Shown: positions 23,695-32,135, numbered from the stretch's first letter. The stretch: 33,122 nt of DNA from Candidatus Heimdallarchaeota archaeon (GCA_023705985.1 BPTO01000017.1:1-33122), one strand, 5' to 3'. The notes: generated from the sequence alone by a model not told the origin. Made by a program: numbers and translations.

Positions 23695-25147
23695 TAAGCA
23701 GATGACTCTGCTTTGTCTGTAGCCATTGGCTCAAGACAGGGAAGACACGAAAAGAACTGAGTGGAAAAAACTTTCCACTAACTTGATCTTTTATTGAAGT
23801 GTATTTTGGTTGCAGAACGTATTTGATCAATCTTTTTGCTATATTCTTCGCTCCATTCAAATCTGCATTAAGGTTATACCCACAAGTATGGCAGATGAAT
23901 GTTGGTTGGTTAGGACGGGTAGTGTGATAGGATCCACAACGAGAACAACAAGAAGATGTCCACGATTCACCGATGCTAAGGATTCTATATTCTTCCCATC
24001 CGTGTAAAGAGAGCTTGAATTTGAGCAATTCTGTCACCCTCCTGTAGTTCCATTTGTGGATACTTTTACGGGAGTGGGGATGGAGATTACCTCTATAGTG
24101 ACTCTTACGGATATGAATAGGAAAGCCTACCACCACATAGAGATCATATCTCTTTCCAACAGAGAGTATATACTTGACTAACTTGTTGGTATAGGTGTGG
24201 TCGGTTAGTTTATGTTCCGTTCTTTGTCTCTTTCTGAGCGATTTAAGTTGGTGGAAAAGATCGTTTCTCTTGTTTACACTCAAACCAGTTTTAGCTAAAA
24301 TTTTCTGCAGTTTAGCGATTTTTCTTTCTTTTTTCTTTTGTAATTTTTTTCGTGTCTTATCAGACCAGAATCTGATCTCATGACGATTGATGGCTCCTTT
24401 CGGAGTTAAGAGTGCACTTACTGCACGTTTGTTGATTCCTAGATCTATCCCCAGCACAGCTGGAGGACGAGAGGAAAAGTACTTATCTGGTACATGAAGC
24501 AAGATGAAATGTACCCACCATTCCTTCTTCTTGGGATAGTAGAGCACTTCGAGCGCCTGTATTTTTCCCTGGTGGAGGCTATGTTCATGATAAGGGGAAC
24601 AGGCTAAAGGTAACCACAATTTCTCGTGTTTGTGAGTTCTGTTCTTCTTTGTATCGAGGGAGTCTCTTATCCCTACCCACCATCGGGCAATAGAGTTGGA
24701 AGGAGAACAAGTAAGAATAAACCTTTTACTATGGGCTAGCTGTGTACGAGGGATTTTTTTTAGTGGAGGATCTTTAACAGGAGCTGAATTATTTGCTTGT
24801 TGACTGTGGTAGATGGCTACAGCATTGTCTCTACATTCCTGCAATTCATTCTGGGAGCAGCGGGGAAAGCTCTTTTTCAAATCATGTCTAACTGTAGGTC
24901 GTTTGGGTAGTTTACTCTTCTTATATGTGATAAGCGTAAGATGGTCTAGTTTTGCTTTACTCACCTTCTTCTTACCCTTCTTTTTTGTTACTATTTGCTC
25001 TTCATTGTGATATGTTACTTTGAGGTACTGCTTGATTATTCTTGTATCTCTCCCCGTAATTTGCTCTAGTCTTCTTCTCTTCCGTGTTGTGATTACCTCT
25101 GCTTTAATTCTCACTTTTACAGTCGTTCTCACCCCACTTCTCGTCAT
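23669..25147 (-). CDS. tnpB: TnpB RNA-guided nuclease with rearranged RuvC site
   Basis: TnpB of IS605/IS1341 elements, an RNA-guided DNA endonuclease and the ancestor of Cas12. 492 residues, longer than the usual 350-450. The N-terminus is Lys/Arg-rich (about 1-90), followed by a REC-like middle and the RuvC core: VLGIDLGINKRAV (D235), a long basic helix KKLQKKKERKIAKLQK, the RuvC-II strand DLYVVVGFPIHI, a zinc finger C401-x2-C404 ... C419-x2-C422, and NADLNGAKNI (D429). The usual RuvC-II Glu is Gly (G341). A Glu (E394) stands in SIGESWTSSC just before the zinc finger, the alternative position seen in Fanzor and related TnpBs. So it may be active, not dead. The C-terminal tail overlaps the guide-RNA scaffold. 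Confidence 0.9.
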   Translation of the reverse strand: MTRSGVRTTVKVRIKAEVITTRKRRRLEQITGRDTRIIKQYLKVTYHNEEQIVTKKKGKKKVSKAKLDHLTLITYKKSKLPKRPTVRHDLKKSFPRCSQNELQECRDNAVAIYHSQQANNSAPVKDPPLKKIPRTQLAHSKRFILTCSPSNSIARWWVGIRDSLDTKKNRTHKHEKLWLPLACSPYHEHSLHQGKIQALEVLYYPKKKEWWVHFILLHVPDKYFSSRPPAVLGIDLGINKRAVSALLTPKGAINRHEIRFWSDKTRKKLQKKKERKIAKLQKILAKTGLSVNKRNDLFHQLKSLRKRQRTEHKLTDHTYTNKLVKYILSVGKRYDLYVVVGFPIHIRKSHYRGNLHPHSRKSIHKWNYRRVTELLKFKLSLHGWEEYRILSIGESWTSSCCSRCGSYHTTRPNQPTFICHTCGYNLNADLNGAKNIAKRLIKYVLQPKYTSIKDQVSGKFFPLSSFRVFPVLSQWLQTKQSHLLTPGAGVRT

Positions 25148-25191
25148 TCTTGAATCATTATTTTTATTAGATTTCCCTATAAAAAGCTAAC

Positions 25192-25216
25192 TTAAATGTG
25201 GTAAAAGTGGGGAAAA
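25192..25216 (-). repeat. Inverted repeat, right end of the TnpB element
   Basis: Reads TTTTCCCCACTTTTACCAC on the minus strand, then ATTTAA, against the other end's TTTTCCCCACTTT-CCCCAC-TTAA. It lies 15 bases before the stop codon of the TPR gene. Confidence 0.7.
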
Positions 25217-25230
25217 ACAATCTTGTATGT

Positions 25231-27003
25231 TTAAACTGAATTTTCCCATTCTTCAAACTTTGCAGCTGATTTGTAGTCTTTGTTTTGGATATCTATTTCT
25301 TTTGCTTTGTTATAACATTCTCTAGCTTCTGATTTTAGTTTTAGTTCTTCGTATAAAATACCTAAATTAGCCCATGAAATAGCTTTCCTTGGTTCGATAG
25401 TAGTTGCTTTTTGGTAACACTCTATAGCTTCATCATAACGTTTTTGCTCCTTTAATACATTACCTAGATTATTTAATGTAGCGTGGTCATCAGAATTTAA
25501 GCTCAATACCCTTTGATATATCTCTTCAGCTTTCTTATACAATCTTAATTCTTGATAGGCTAAAGCTAAATTGAATAAAATTTTAGGGTCGTCATCTGTT
25601 ACTGATATTACTTTTCTAAACGCCTCGCTTGCTCCTAAGTAATCTTTGGCTTTCATTAAAAGATCCCCTATCTTATTCCACAGTGTTGATTCGTCCCAAG
25701 GTAGTGATGAAGAGACTAGTTTAAGCACTCTGACTAATCTTTTGTCATCATGTAAAACTGATAATATCGAAGTTATTTTCTTCAAATATTTCTGAACAGA
25801 CTTGCCAGAGAGAAGGAGTTCTTCATAGGTGCTTATTGCATCATCAACCATTCCCATTCTTTCATAAACTAATCCTAAGTTTTCTAACAATCGTGTATCA
25901 TCTGGGAATTTTTGAACACCAGCTTGCAATATTTCAAAAGCTGTTTCATATCTTTTTCGTTCAATAACGCCTTCAACAAACTTTACAATAGATTCTGCAG
26001 ATGGCATCAATTGCAATTGTTCAATAAAATAATCATAATCACTATGCGATTCAATAGTGGAAATCATTCTTCCTGCTAATTTCCATCCTGCAGAATAATC
26101 ATGATCAAGGGTTAATGAGGATTTTAATGCTTTTATTGCTTGATCATTTTTATGCTGAGCAAAAGAGCATTCTGCTAAACCATTCCAATATTCCGGTATA
26201 TTATTTTTTAATTGAATAGCTTTTTTGAAGTTTTCTTCAGCTATTATGTAGTGTTTACCTTCAAAAGCTGCTTTCCCGGTAAAATAATGAAGAATATGGC
26301 TTTCGGGGTAGCTAGTAGTTGCACTTGATAATAATATTAGGGCTTCATTTGGATTGCCATTAGATAATGCTTCCTGTCCATCTACAAATTCTCTTATTGA
26401 ATAGAGTTCCCTCAATTCTTGTTCGTATTGTTGTTGCATTTCCGTAGATTCTTGAATTCTATTGCTTAAAGAACGAAGAGACGCATGTAAAGGGTAAGCT
26501 GATGAGATATTAAGAACACGATAAGCATCTGATTCAGGATGTAACTTCTCCTTTGATGATTGTTCCAGAAACTCGGGGGGAAGATAAATATAACATTCCA
26601 TTGATTTAATGTGATTCCCTTGATGTAAGTATATTGTCATCAGATTTGCCCAAATAAAGTAGTTTTCTGGTTTACTTTTTAGCAAATTTTGATATATATT
26701 CACTGCTAAATCATATTCGTGGATTTCTGTAAGTAGATTAGCAATAATCAAAATTTCATCTGATTTGTCATAAGGAAGGCTGGCTAAATTGTTTTTTATT
26801 GTTTTTTTAAGATCACTGAAGTGTTGAATAAAACTACTAAGAAAATGTTCATCCTTCCAGATGAATAGAAGTGAATTTATTTCTCCTGGAAGGTAACATG
26901 CATAAATTTTAGTTGTAGCTTGAATTATCTCAGATGATATAGTTTCCACTAATAACGTGGTATCATCTATGATTTCATCTATTTGCTTCGTTTCTTTATG
27001 CAA
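25231..27003 (-). CDS. TPR-repeat protein
   Basis: A 590-residue, almost wholly helical protein of tetratricopeptide repeats, which serve as protein-binding scaffolds. Clear repeats include YDLAVNIYQNLLKSKPENYF, HYIIAEENFKKAIQLKNNIP, YLGASEAFRKVISVTDDDPK, YKKAEEIYQRVLSLNSDDHA and YDEAIECYQKATTIEPRKA, about eight to ten in all, with two weaker stretches (about 170-225 and 395-440). No signal peptide or membrane segment, so cytoplasmic. Start: GGAGG (27013-27017, minus strand) lies nine bases before a TTG at 27003. A TTG at 27012 touches the GGAGG and is too close. No ATG occurs until about residue 122. The TnpB element lies directly after its stop. Confidence 0.8.
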   Translation of the reverse strand: MHKETKQIDEIIDDTTLLVETISSEIIQATTKIYACYLPGEINSLLFIWKDEHFLSSFIQHFSDLKKTIKNNLASLPYDKSDEILIIANLLTEIHEYDLAVNIYQNLLKSKPENYFIWANLMTIYLHQGNHIKSMECYIYLPPEFLEQSSKEKLHPESDAYRVLNISSAYPLHASLRSLSNRIQESTEMQQQYEQELRELYSIREFVDGQEALSNGNPNEALILLSSATTSYPESHILHYFTGKAAFEGKHYIIAEENFKKAIQLKNNIPEYWNGLAECSFAQHKNDQAIKALKSSLTLDHDYSAGWKLAGRMISTIESHSDYDYFIEQLQLMPSAESIVKFVEGVIERKRYETAFEILQAGVQKFPDDTRLLENLGLVYERMGMVDDAISTYEELLLSGKSVQKYLKKITSILSVLHDDKRLVRVLKLVSSSLPWDESTLWNKIGDLLMKAKDYLGASEAFRKVISVTDDDPKILFNLALAYQELRLYKKAEEIYQRVLSLNSDDHATLNNLGNVLKEQKRYDEAIECYQKATTIEPRKAISWANLGILYEELKLKSEARECYNKAKEIDIQNKDYKSAAKFEEWENSV

Positions 27004-27017
27004 TATAAGCAACCTCC

Positions 27018-27297
27018 AGGTTACTATTGAATTCCGGTGGAACCCCTTGAATTCAAATCATATTTTTAGATTCTAATATGATTCTCTATAGTTTTATTCT
27101 GGTATGAAATAAATAAATACATTTGTTGTATTTAAAGCTTACTAACTGTTGAATTTACGAAGTATAGGATTTTTTAGCTTTTTTTATCTTATTTAATTGA
27201 TAATCACTTTATATCTTGAATTCAGTAAAATTTTTTGATAGATGAACTTTTGTGCAAAACCTTTTAATCACAATAAATTAAAGAGGCAACAACTCCT
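27018..27297. promoter_or_regulatory. Divergent intergenic region, TPR / XPD-like helicase
   Basis: A 280-base AT-rich region without a gene. Minus-strand TTTAAATAC (27129-27136) could be the TATA box of the TPR gene. On the plus strand, CTTTTAATC and AATAAATT (about 27258-27276) lie 25-40 bases before the helicase ATG. Two TTGAATTC copies (27028 and 27049 areas) are separated by a GC-richer CGGTGGAACCCC. This arrangement could be a regulatory site but is unproven. Confidence 0.35.
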
Positions 27298-29460
27298 ATG
27301 TTTGATTCTAATCGAAAAATTGCGTATCTTGAAACTGAAGGTTATGAATTCTGCCCTGATTGTGGTAAACTCTTAGAATTTACTAGATCACAAGTTAGGT
27401 GCCCAAAATGTGGTTTCATCAGAAAGAACGGTGATGCTTCAACGAAGAGTACCCCTATCATAGAAAAAACCAATGAGCTTCATAAAGTCAAAGATGGTGA
27501 AACAAAGAAGACTCAATCCTCAACAAACAACAAATCATGGGAATATTATTTTCCATATATCAAAATCAGACCTCTTCAGAGGCAAATCATAGATATAATC
27601 TCAAAATGCTACGAAAAAAAAGCTCATTCGATTGTGCAAGCAGCAAATGGTATAGGGAAAACAATTGCAACATTATCACCCCTTTTACAATATAGTATAA
27701 ACGAAAACAAAACCATAGTTTATTGTTGTAGAACTCATCAACAACTTTCTAGAGTTATTTCTGAATTGAAAATGATAAAGCAATTAGCTCCTGTAACAGG
27801 AATTGCACTTCGAGGAAGAAGAGAGTTATGTTTACATCCTATCATACAAAAATATTCAACCGATTCAACAAATGCTGCTGAAATATGCCGTTATTTAAAG
27901 AAAGATGGTAAATGCGTATATTTCGCCAATCTTGCAAAAAAAGATAAGTTAAAAAAATTAGCTGAAATTACTGCGAATCAAGTTTTTGATAGTAAGGATT
28001 TGATGGAAATTTCTAAAACTCTAGAGGTTTGTCCTTTTGAAGTATCCAAAAACCTTGTAAAAGATGTTAATGTAGTAACAGCTAGTTATCAATATCTTTT
28101 CAATCCCCATATCAGAACAACGTTTCTCAATAGTCTAGAAAAGGATTTATCTGATATTATAGTTGTGATAGATGAAGCACACAATTTACCTTCTACTGCT
28201 ATAGATGCTAGTAGCTCATCTCTTTCTTATTATACACTAGATCGTGCGATGGATGAAGCTCTGAAATTCAAACAAGGAACAGAATATGACGTTATAGAAG
28301 CAATTTCCTCTGTTCTCAAAGATAGTTCCAAAGAACTAGACACTGAAGTTGAAGTAAGAATTGATCCAAATGACTTCTTAAGGAAAGTAGAAAAACGCTC
28401 AAAAATTGAAATCAATTCAAATGTTGTTCATGCGATTGGAAAATTGGGAGAGCTAATTAAAAATGATCAAGCGAAAAGAAACAAAGCTCCAATTGCTTTT
28501 TCTTCTGCAGTTGAAAGGCATCTAGAACATCTTTTGGAATCAAAGGATAGACATGATTATGCTCATTTTATTTCTATGTACCAATCAAAAAGAGGAGATT
28601 CACAACCTAAACTCATCTCATTATCTTTGGATCCACGAACAGTAACAGAAGAAATCTTCTCCAATGTTTATTGTTCAGTATCTCTCTCTGGGACATTAGA
28701 TCCTATTGAATCTTATATTTCATTAATAGGAATGCAAGATAGAGAAATACTTGAAATTTCTTTACCTTCTCCTTATGAAAAAGAAAATGTTTTTACTATT
28801 GTTATTGATAAAGTTTCTACAAAATTAGCTGATAGAAATAAGGTTACTTTTTCAATAATGGTTAAGGTGATAGAAGATGCTATTAAAGCAACACCAAAAA
28901 ATGTTGGAATCTTTTGTGCAAGTTATTCAATAATGAATAGTCTTATAGATGCCGGTTTAGAAAAAGTGGTTTCAAAACCCCTTTACATTGCTATGAAGGG
29001 TATATCGTCAAAAGAAAGTGATGAATTAATTCAAAAATACAAGAATGAAGCAAAAAATACAGGTGGAGTATTACTTTCGGTATTAGGTGGTAGAGCATCG
29101 GAAGGAAGTGATTACCCTTCTGAACAAATGCATACAGTAATAATTGTGGGTATTCCTTATGCAAGACCCTGTCCTACTGTAGATGCTTCAATTGAGTATC
29201 TTGAAAGTAAATTTCCAACGAAAGGACGTGAATTTGGTTATAATATTCCGGCATTAACAAGAGCTTCGCAAGCTGCTGGGAGACCAATACGAAGTTTGGA
29301 AGATTATGCAGTTGTAATTTTACTGGATTATCGCTTTGCCAGATATTATTATAAAAAACACATTCCCCTGTGGTTGACTCAAAATCTTAAAGTTGTTCAA
29401 CCTAAAAATGAATCAATATATAAGAATGTAAAGAAATTTTTTGATTATCATTATCATTAA
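27298..29460 (+). CDS. XPD/Rad3-type Fe-S helicase with N-terminal zinc ribbon
   Basis: ATP-dependent 5'-3' DNA helicase of the XPD/DinG superfamily 2 group, used in repair and, in eukaryotes, in TFIIH. Order: a zinc ribbon with C19, C22, C35 and C38 (FCPDCGKLLEF...VRCPKCGF), a Lys/Ser-rich linker (about 45-80), Walker A AANGIGKT (115-122), four cysteines for a 4Fe-4S cluster (C178, C197, C206 and C245), Walker B VIDEAHN (291-297), and motif VI QAAGRPIRS in the second RecA domain. 720 residues, longer than usual because of the ribbon, which resembles the N-terminal ribbon of RPB9/TFS and is not part of standard XPD. ATG at 27298 gives a complete protein. The following small gene starts 47 bases later. 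Confidence 0.92.
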   Translation: MFDSNRKIAYLETEGYEFCPDCGKLLEFTRSQVRCPKCGFIRKNGDASTKSTPIIEKTNELHKVKDGETKKTQSSTNNKSWEYYFPYIKIRPLQRQIIDIISKCYEKKAHSIVQAANGIGKTIATLSPLLQYSINENKTIVYCCRTHQQLSRVISELKMIKQLAPVTGIALRGRRELCLHPIIQKYSTDSTNAAEICRYLKKDGKCVYFANLAKKDKLKKLAEITANQVFDSKDLMEISKTLEVCPFEVSKNLVKDVNVVTASYQYLFNPHIRTTFLNSLEKDLSDIIVVIDEAHNLPSTAIDASSSSLSYYTLDRAMDEALKFKQGTEYDVIEAISSVLKDSSKELDTEVEVRIDPNDFLRKVEKRSKIEINSNVVHAIGKLGELIKNDQAKRNKAPIAFSSAVERHLEHLLESKDRHDYAHFISMYQSKRGDSQPKLISLSLDPRTVTEEIFSNVYCSVSLSGTLDPIESYISLIGMQDREILEISLPSPYEKENVFTIVIDKVSTKLADRNKVTFSIMVKVIEDAIKATPKNVGIFCASYSIMNSLIDAGLEKVVSKPLYIAMKGISSKESDELIQKYKNEAKNTGGVLLSVLGGRASEGSDYPSEQMHTVIIVGIPYARPCPTVDASIEYLESKFPTKGREFGYNIPALTRASQAAGRPIRSLEDYAVVILLDYRFARYYYKKHIPLWLTQNLKVVQPKNESIYKNVKKFFDYHYH

Positions 29461-29507
29461 ATTTTCCATTTAGAAACAATTTTATTCTCTTAATAAAAAA
29501 TAAGGTG

Positions 29508-29963
29508 ATGAAAGCAACTTTTATCCTTCCATTAACTGAAAATATTGTTAAGATTCTGGAAAAAATAGCTGAGAATTACAAGACTGATGTTAAGAAAGAA
29601 GATATGAAAGATGGTTATTTTATTTTAGCAAAACCTAAACTACAAATCGCCTCCGCTGTCGAAACTAGCAATTATATTATTCATGTTTGGGGTGCATCGG
29701 AAGAAGACATTAATTACCTAACAACAATGTTTGACAACCCCATACGAACATCCTCTGAAAAACTTTCTACGTTAGAATTTGCTCAAGAGCTTTTAATTCT
29801 TCCAAATATTGATAGTTTATCTAAAGATGAAATCATAGATTTTATGCAACTGAGTGAACAAGATTATGATCAATACAAAAAGCTGTTAAGACTATCTGTG
29901 ATGAGACAATCCCCCCACCATGCAGTGGAACAAGTACATAAAATTCTTGAAAAAAAACAGTAA
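29508..29963 (+). CDS. Small conserved-looking protein of unknown function
   Basis: A 151-residue soluble protein I do not recognise. A mixed alpha/beta N-terminal half (KATFILPLTENIVKILEKIA, YIIHVWGASEEDINYLTTMF) is followed by an all-helical half (FAQELLILPNIDSLSKDEI, LLRLSVMRQSPHHAVEQVHK). No membrane segment or metal motif. Start: the ATG at 29508 follows GGTG; the GTG at 29505 is less likely. It follows the helicase on the same strand after 47 bases, so the two may be co-transcribed and act together. I checked it against KEOPS subunits Cgi121 and Pcc1 because those are missing from the cluster, and saw no match. Confidence 0.5.
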   Translation: MKATFILPLTENIVKILEKIAENYKTDVKKEDMKDGYFILAKPKLQIASAVETSNYIIHVWGASEEDINYLTTMFDNPIRTSSEKLSTLEFAQELLILPNIDSLSKDEIIDFMQLSEQDYDQYKKLLRLSVMRQSPHHAVEQVHKILEKKQ

Positions 29964-30015
29964 TAGATATTGTAACTCTTCTAGTCACCTTCTTCTGAAA
30001 TCTGTTCATCCGGCA

Positions 30016-30026
30016 GATATTTAATA
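30016..30026 (+). promoter_or_regulatory. TATA box of the phospholipase D-like gene
   Basis: GATATTTAATA is centred about 27 bases upstream of the ATG at 30048, so the mRNA is expected to be leaderless or nearly so. Confidence 0.6.
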
Positions 30027-30047
30027 CAAACTCTCCTAGTGTAGTAT

Positions 30048-32069
30048 ATGAAATATAACAGTAAAATATTTATTCTTACTTTTTTATTGATTATACCACT
30101 TTTAGCTAACAATGTTGCTAGTTCTACAGCTTATACAAATGTACATCCTGAAGAACAAGTAGTCGATGAGATCACAACAACTCCTTTTACAGGAGTCACA
30201 ACAATAACTATGTTTAGCGGTCCTGATTCAGCTTATGATGTTGTGTATAACTCAGTATTAAATGCTCAAACCTCATTCTATCTTGAAGTATACACTTTAT
30301 CCAGTGAAGCATTAGTTGATGCATTAATAGCTGCTAAAGGTAGAGGTGTCAATGTGATTGTTCTGTTATCTCATGATAGAGTTAGCGGATATGAAGATGA
30401 TTATACTGAAGAATCTGCTTATAGATTGGTTAGTGCAGGTATAGATGTTTTATGGACAAGTTCAACTTTCAGATTTACTCATGCAAAATTTTGGGTTGTT
30501 GATAGCCAGACTGCTTATGTCTATTCAGGTAATTGGGCACCGTCTAGTATTCCAGTATCACCAGCAGCAAGAACAAATAGAGAGATGGGATTAGCTTTTA
30601 ATGATACCTTAATAGCAGAATATTATGAGAATGTTTTTTTTGATGACATGCTAATATCTACCCCTTATACTACAATTACAACTACAGGGAGTCTTCAAGC
30701 TGAAGATAGTGGAACATATACACATCCATTTACGCAAACTACTATTACAGAATATGCTGAAGTCACTCCGATATTCTCTCCAGATAATAGTTATGAACTT
30801 GTTTCGGAGCTTATTCAATCTGCTCAGAGTACAATAGATGTTGAACTACAATATATTAAGTTTGACTGTGACGCTTTAAACGACTTAATTGATGCTGCTT
30901 TAAGAGGTGTTTCTGTAAGAGTTCTAATTCCTAAACCCGGAGTGTCCAATGAAAATGTCACTGAAGTATTAATCAACGCTGGAGCTTCTGTTAGGTTTTT
31001 CAAGGGATTGGGGCATAATCACAACAAATACATTTCAGTTGATGGTGAAATAGTACAGATTTCAAGTATAAACTGGTCAAACAATTCTTTTGTTAATAAC
31101 AGAGAAGCAGGAGCTATCGTTAAAAACCCAACTGTAGCAAGCTACTTCAAAGCTATTTTTGATTTTGATTGGGATCAAAGCGAAATACCTTCAGGTTATA
31201 TGTCTCCAATAACAGTAATATCTCCTAAGAATGGAGCTATAATTTCAGGCACTCATACTTTTCAAATCGCATTTAATCTACTAAACTTTACATCAGGTGA
31301 TTTATACATTGACGATTTATTAGTTACTTCATGGAGTAATCCAAATGGCACTGTAACATTTGATCTTATTACAACATCTATTTCTGATGGTTATCATAAG
31401 ATAAACGTGACTGGAGATGTTGATGGTGGTGATACTATAACAACTGACCAATGTGTAAACATTATCAATACTGATGACTGGAAATTACTGATAACTGAAG
31501 TTAGATTTGATGCTTCTAACGAACCAGAGGGTGAGTACTTCGAACTGTATAATTATTTCGATTTTACTGTTTGTATAGGTAGTTGGATTGTTTCTGATAA
31601 AGAAGATGATTATGTTTTACCCACTGATGCAATAATTGCATCTGAAGAAGTTCTCATCTTTTCAAGAGATGAAGCCGTATTTATAAGCGAAATGGTTGAT
31701 TTAGGTGTAGATTATAATCTTCCAGACTTTATTTACACAGATATCCTACTTGCTAATACAGGAGATGAGTTAATCCTTTATGATTCAGATGAGATAATTA
31801 GAGATGCTGTAGTTTGGGGTTCAGGAAGTGTATCAGGTGTAGTTGCATGGTCTGGCACTGCTAGTGCGTCTACCACTCTTCAGAGGGATCCAGCTCAAAC
31901 CGATACTAACAACTGTAATGAAGATTTTCAATTATTGGCACCCTCTCCCGGTGTAGTATCTGTTGAATCAATAAATGAATTTGTAGGATTTAGTAGCCCT
32001 ATAATTATAATATCATCTATTATGTTTTATGGCTTAGCAAGTATAATAATTAGGAAAAGAAGGAAATAA
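30048..32069 (+). CDS. Secreted phospholipase D-like protein with lamin-tail domain and membrane anchor
   Basis: Extracytoplasmic protein of 673 residues. Signal peptide: MKYNSKIFILTFLLIIPLLA, cleavage likely near residues 24-28. Two phospholipase D domains follow, each with an HxK(x4)D motif: THAKFWVVDSQTAYVYSGNW (about residues 143-162) and HNHNKYISVDGEIVQISSIN (about 324-343). Members hydrolyse phosphodiester bonds in lipids or nucleic acids. Next an Ig-like segment (about 385-475), then a lamin-tail domain from LLITEVRFDASNEPEGEYFELYN (about 480-625), and a C-terminal membrane segment, FSSPIIIISSIMFYGLASIII, ending in the positively charged RKRRK. The product should be held on the outside of the cell membrane. 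Thr/Ser-rich linkers could be glycosylated. Substrate unknown. Confidence 0.85.
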   Translation: MKYNSKIFILTFLLIIPLLANNVASSTAYTNVHPEEQVVDEITTTPFTGVTTITMFSGPDSAYDVVYNSVLNAQTSFYLEVYTLSSEALVDALIAAKGRGVNVIVLLSHDRVSGYEDDYTEESAYRLVSAGIDVLWTSSTFRFTHAKFWVVDSQTAYVYSGNWAPSSIPVSPAARTNREMGLAFNDTLIAEYYENVFFDDMLISTPYTTITTTGSLQAEDSGTYTHPFTQTTITEYAEVTPIFSPDNSYELVSELIQSAQSTIDVELQYIKFDCDALNDLIDAALRGVSVRVLIPKPGVSNENVTEVLINAGASVRFFKGLGHNHNKYISVDGEIVQISSINWSNNSFVNNREAGAIVKNPTVASYFKAIFDFDWDQSEIPSGYMSPITVISPKNGAIISGTHTFQIAFNLLNFTSGDLYIDDLLVTSWSNPNGTVTFDLITTSISDGYHKINVTGDVDGGDTITTDQCVNIINTDDWKLLITEVRFDASNEPEGEYFELYNYFDFTVCIGSWIVSDKEDDYVLPTDAIIASEEVLIFSRDEAVFISEMVDLGVDYNLPDFIYTDILLANTGDELILYDSDEIIRDAVVWGSGSVSGVVAWSGTASASTTLQRDPAQTDTNNCNEDFQLLAPSPGVVSVESINEFVGFSSPIIIISSIMFYGLASIIIRKRRK

Positions 32070-32103
32070 ACTTCCTTCAATAATTCCTTCTTATTTTTTG
32101 CCT

Positions 32104-32112
32104 TTTTATATT
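32104..32112 (+). promoter_or_regulatory. TATA box of the DNA polymerase IV gene
   Basis: TTTTATATT is centred about 27 bases before the ATG at 32136. The T-rich run just upstream (about 32090-32108) may also end transcription of the preceding gene. Confidence 0.55.
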
Positions 32113-32135
32113 AAAATCAATCTTAGTTTACAGCT

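Larger units (their letters stand above)
23462..25216 (-). mobile_element. TnpB element (IS605/IS1341-like, tnpB only)
   Basis: A 1755-base unit that carries tnpB and no transposase gene TnpA, so it depends on another transposase. It is bounded by imperfect inverted repeats (23462-23484 and 25192-25216), and its GC content is clearly above the surrounding genes, a sign of fairly recent arrival. The flanks leave only 19 bases to the nuclease gene and 14 bases to the TPR gene stop. No target duplication is obvious. The inverted repeats are unusual for IS605-type ends, which normally use subterminal hairpins. Confidence 0.75.

Noticed and set aside
23581-23700. CRISPR repeats in the GC-rich hairpin region
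   Set aside because: The hairpins are all different and not spaced as repeat-spacer units.
23669-25147. Nuclease-dead TnpB acting as a repressor (TldR-like)
   Set aside because: The RuvC-II glutamate is missing, but D235 and D429 remain and E394 sits at the alternative position, so a rearranged active site is the simpler reading.
27025-27065. Possible tRNA T-loop (GAATTCAAATC)
   Set aside because: No matching acceptor, D or anticodon stems surround it.
29508-29963. KEOPS subunit Cgi121 or Pcc1
   Set aside because: Length and motifs do not fit either family.
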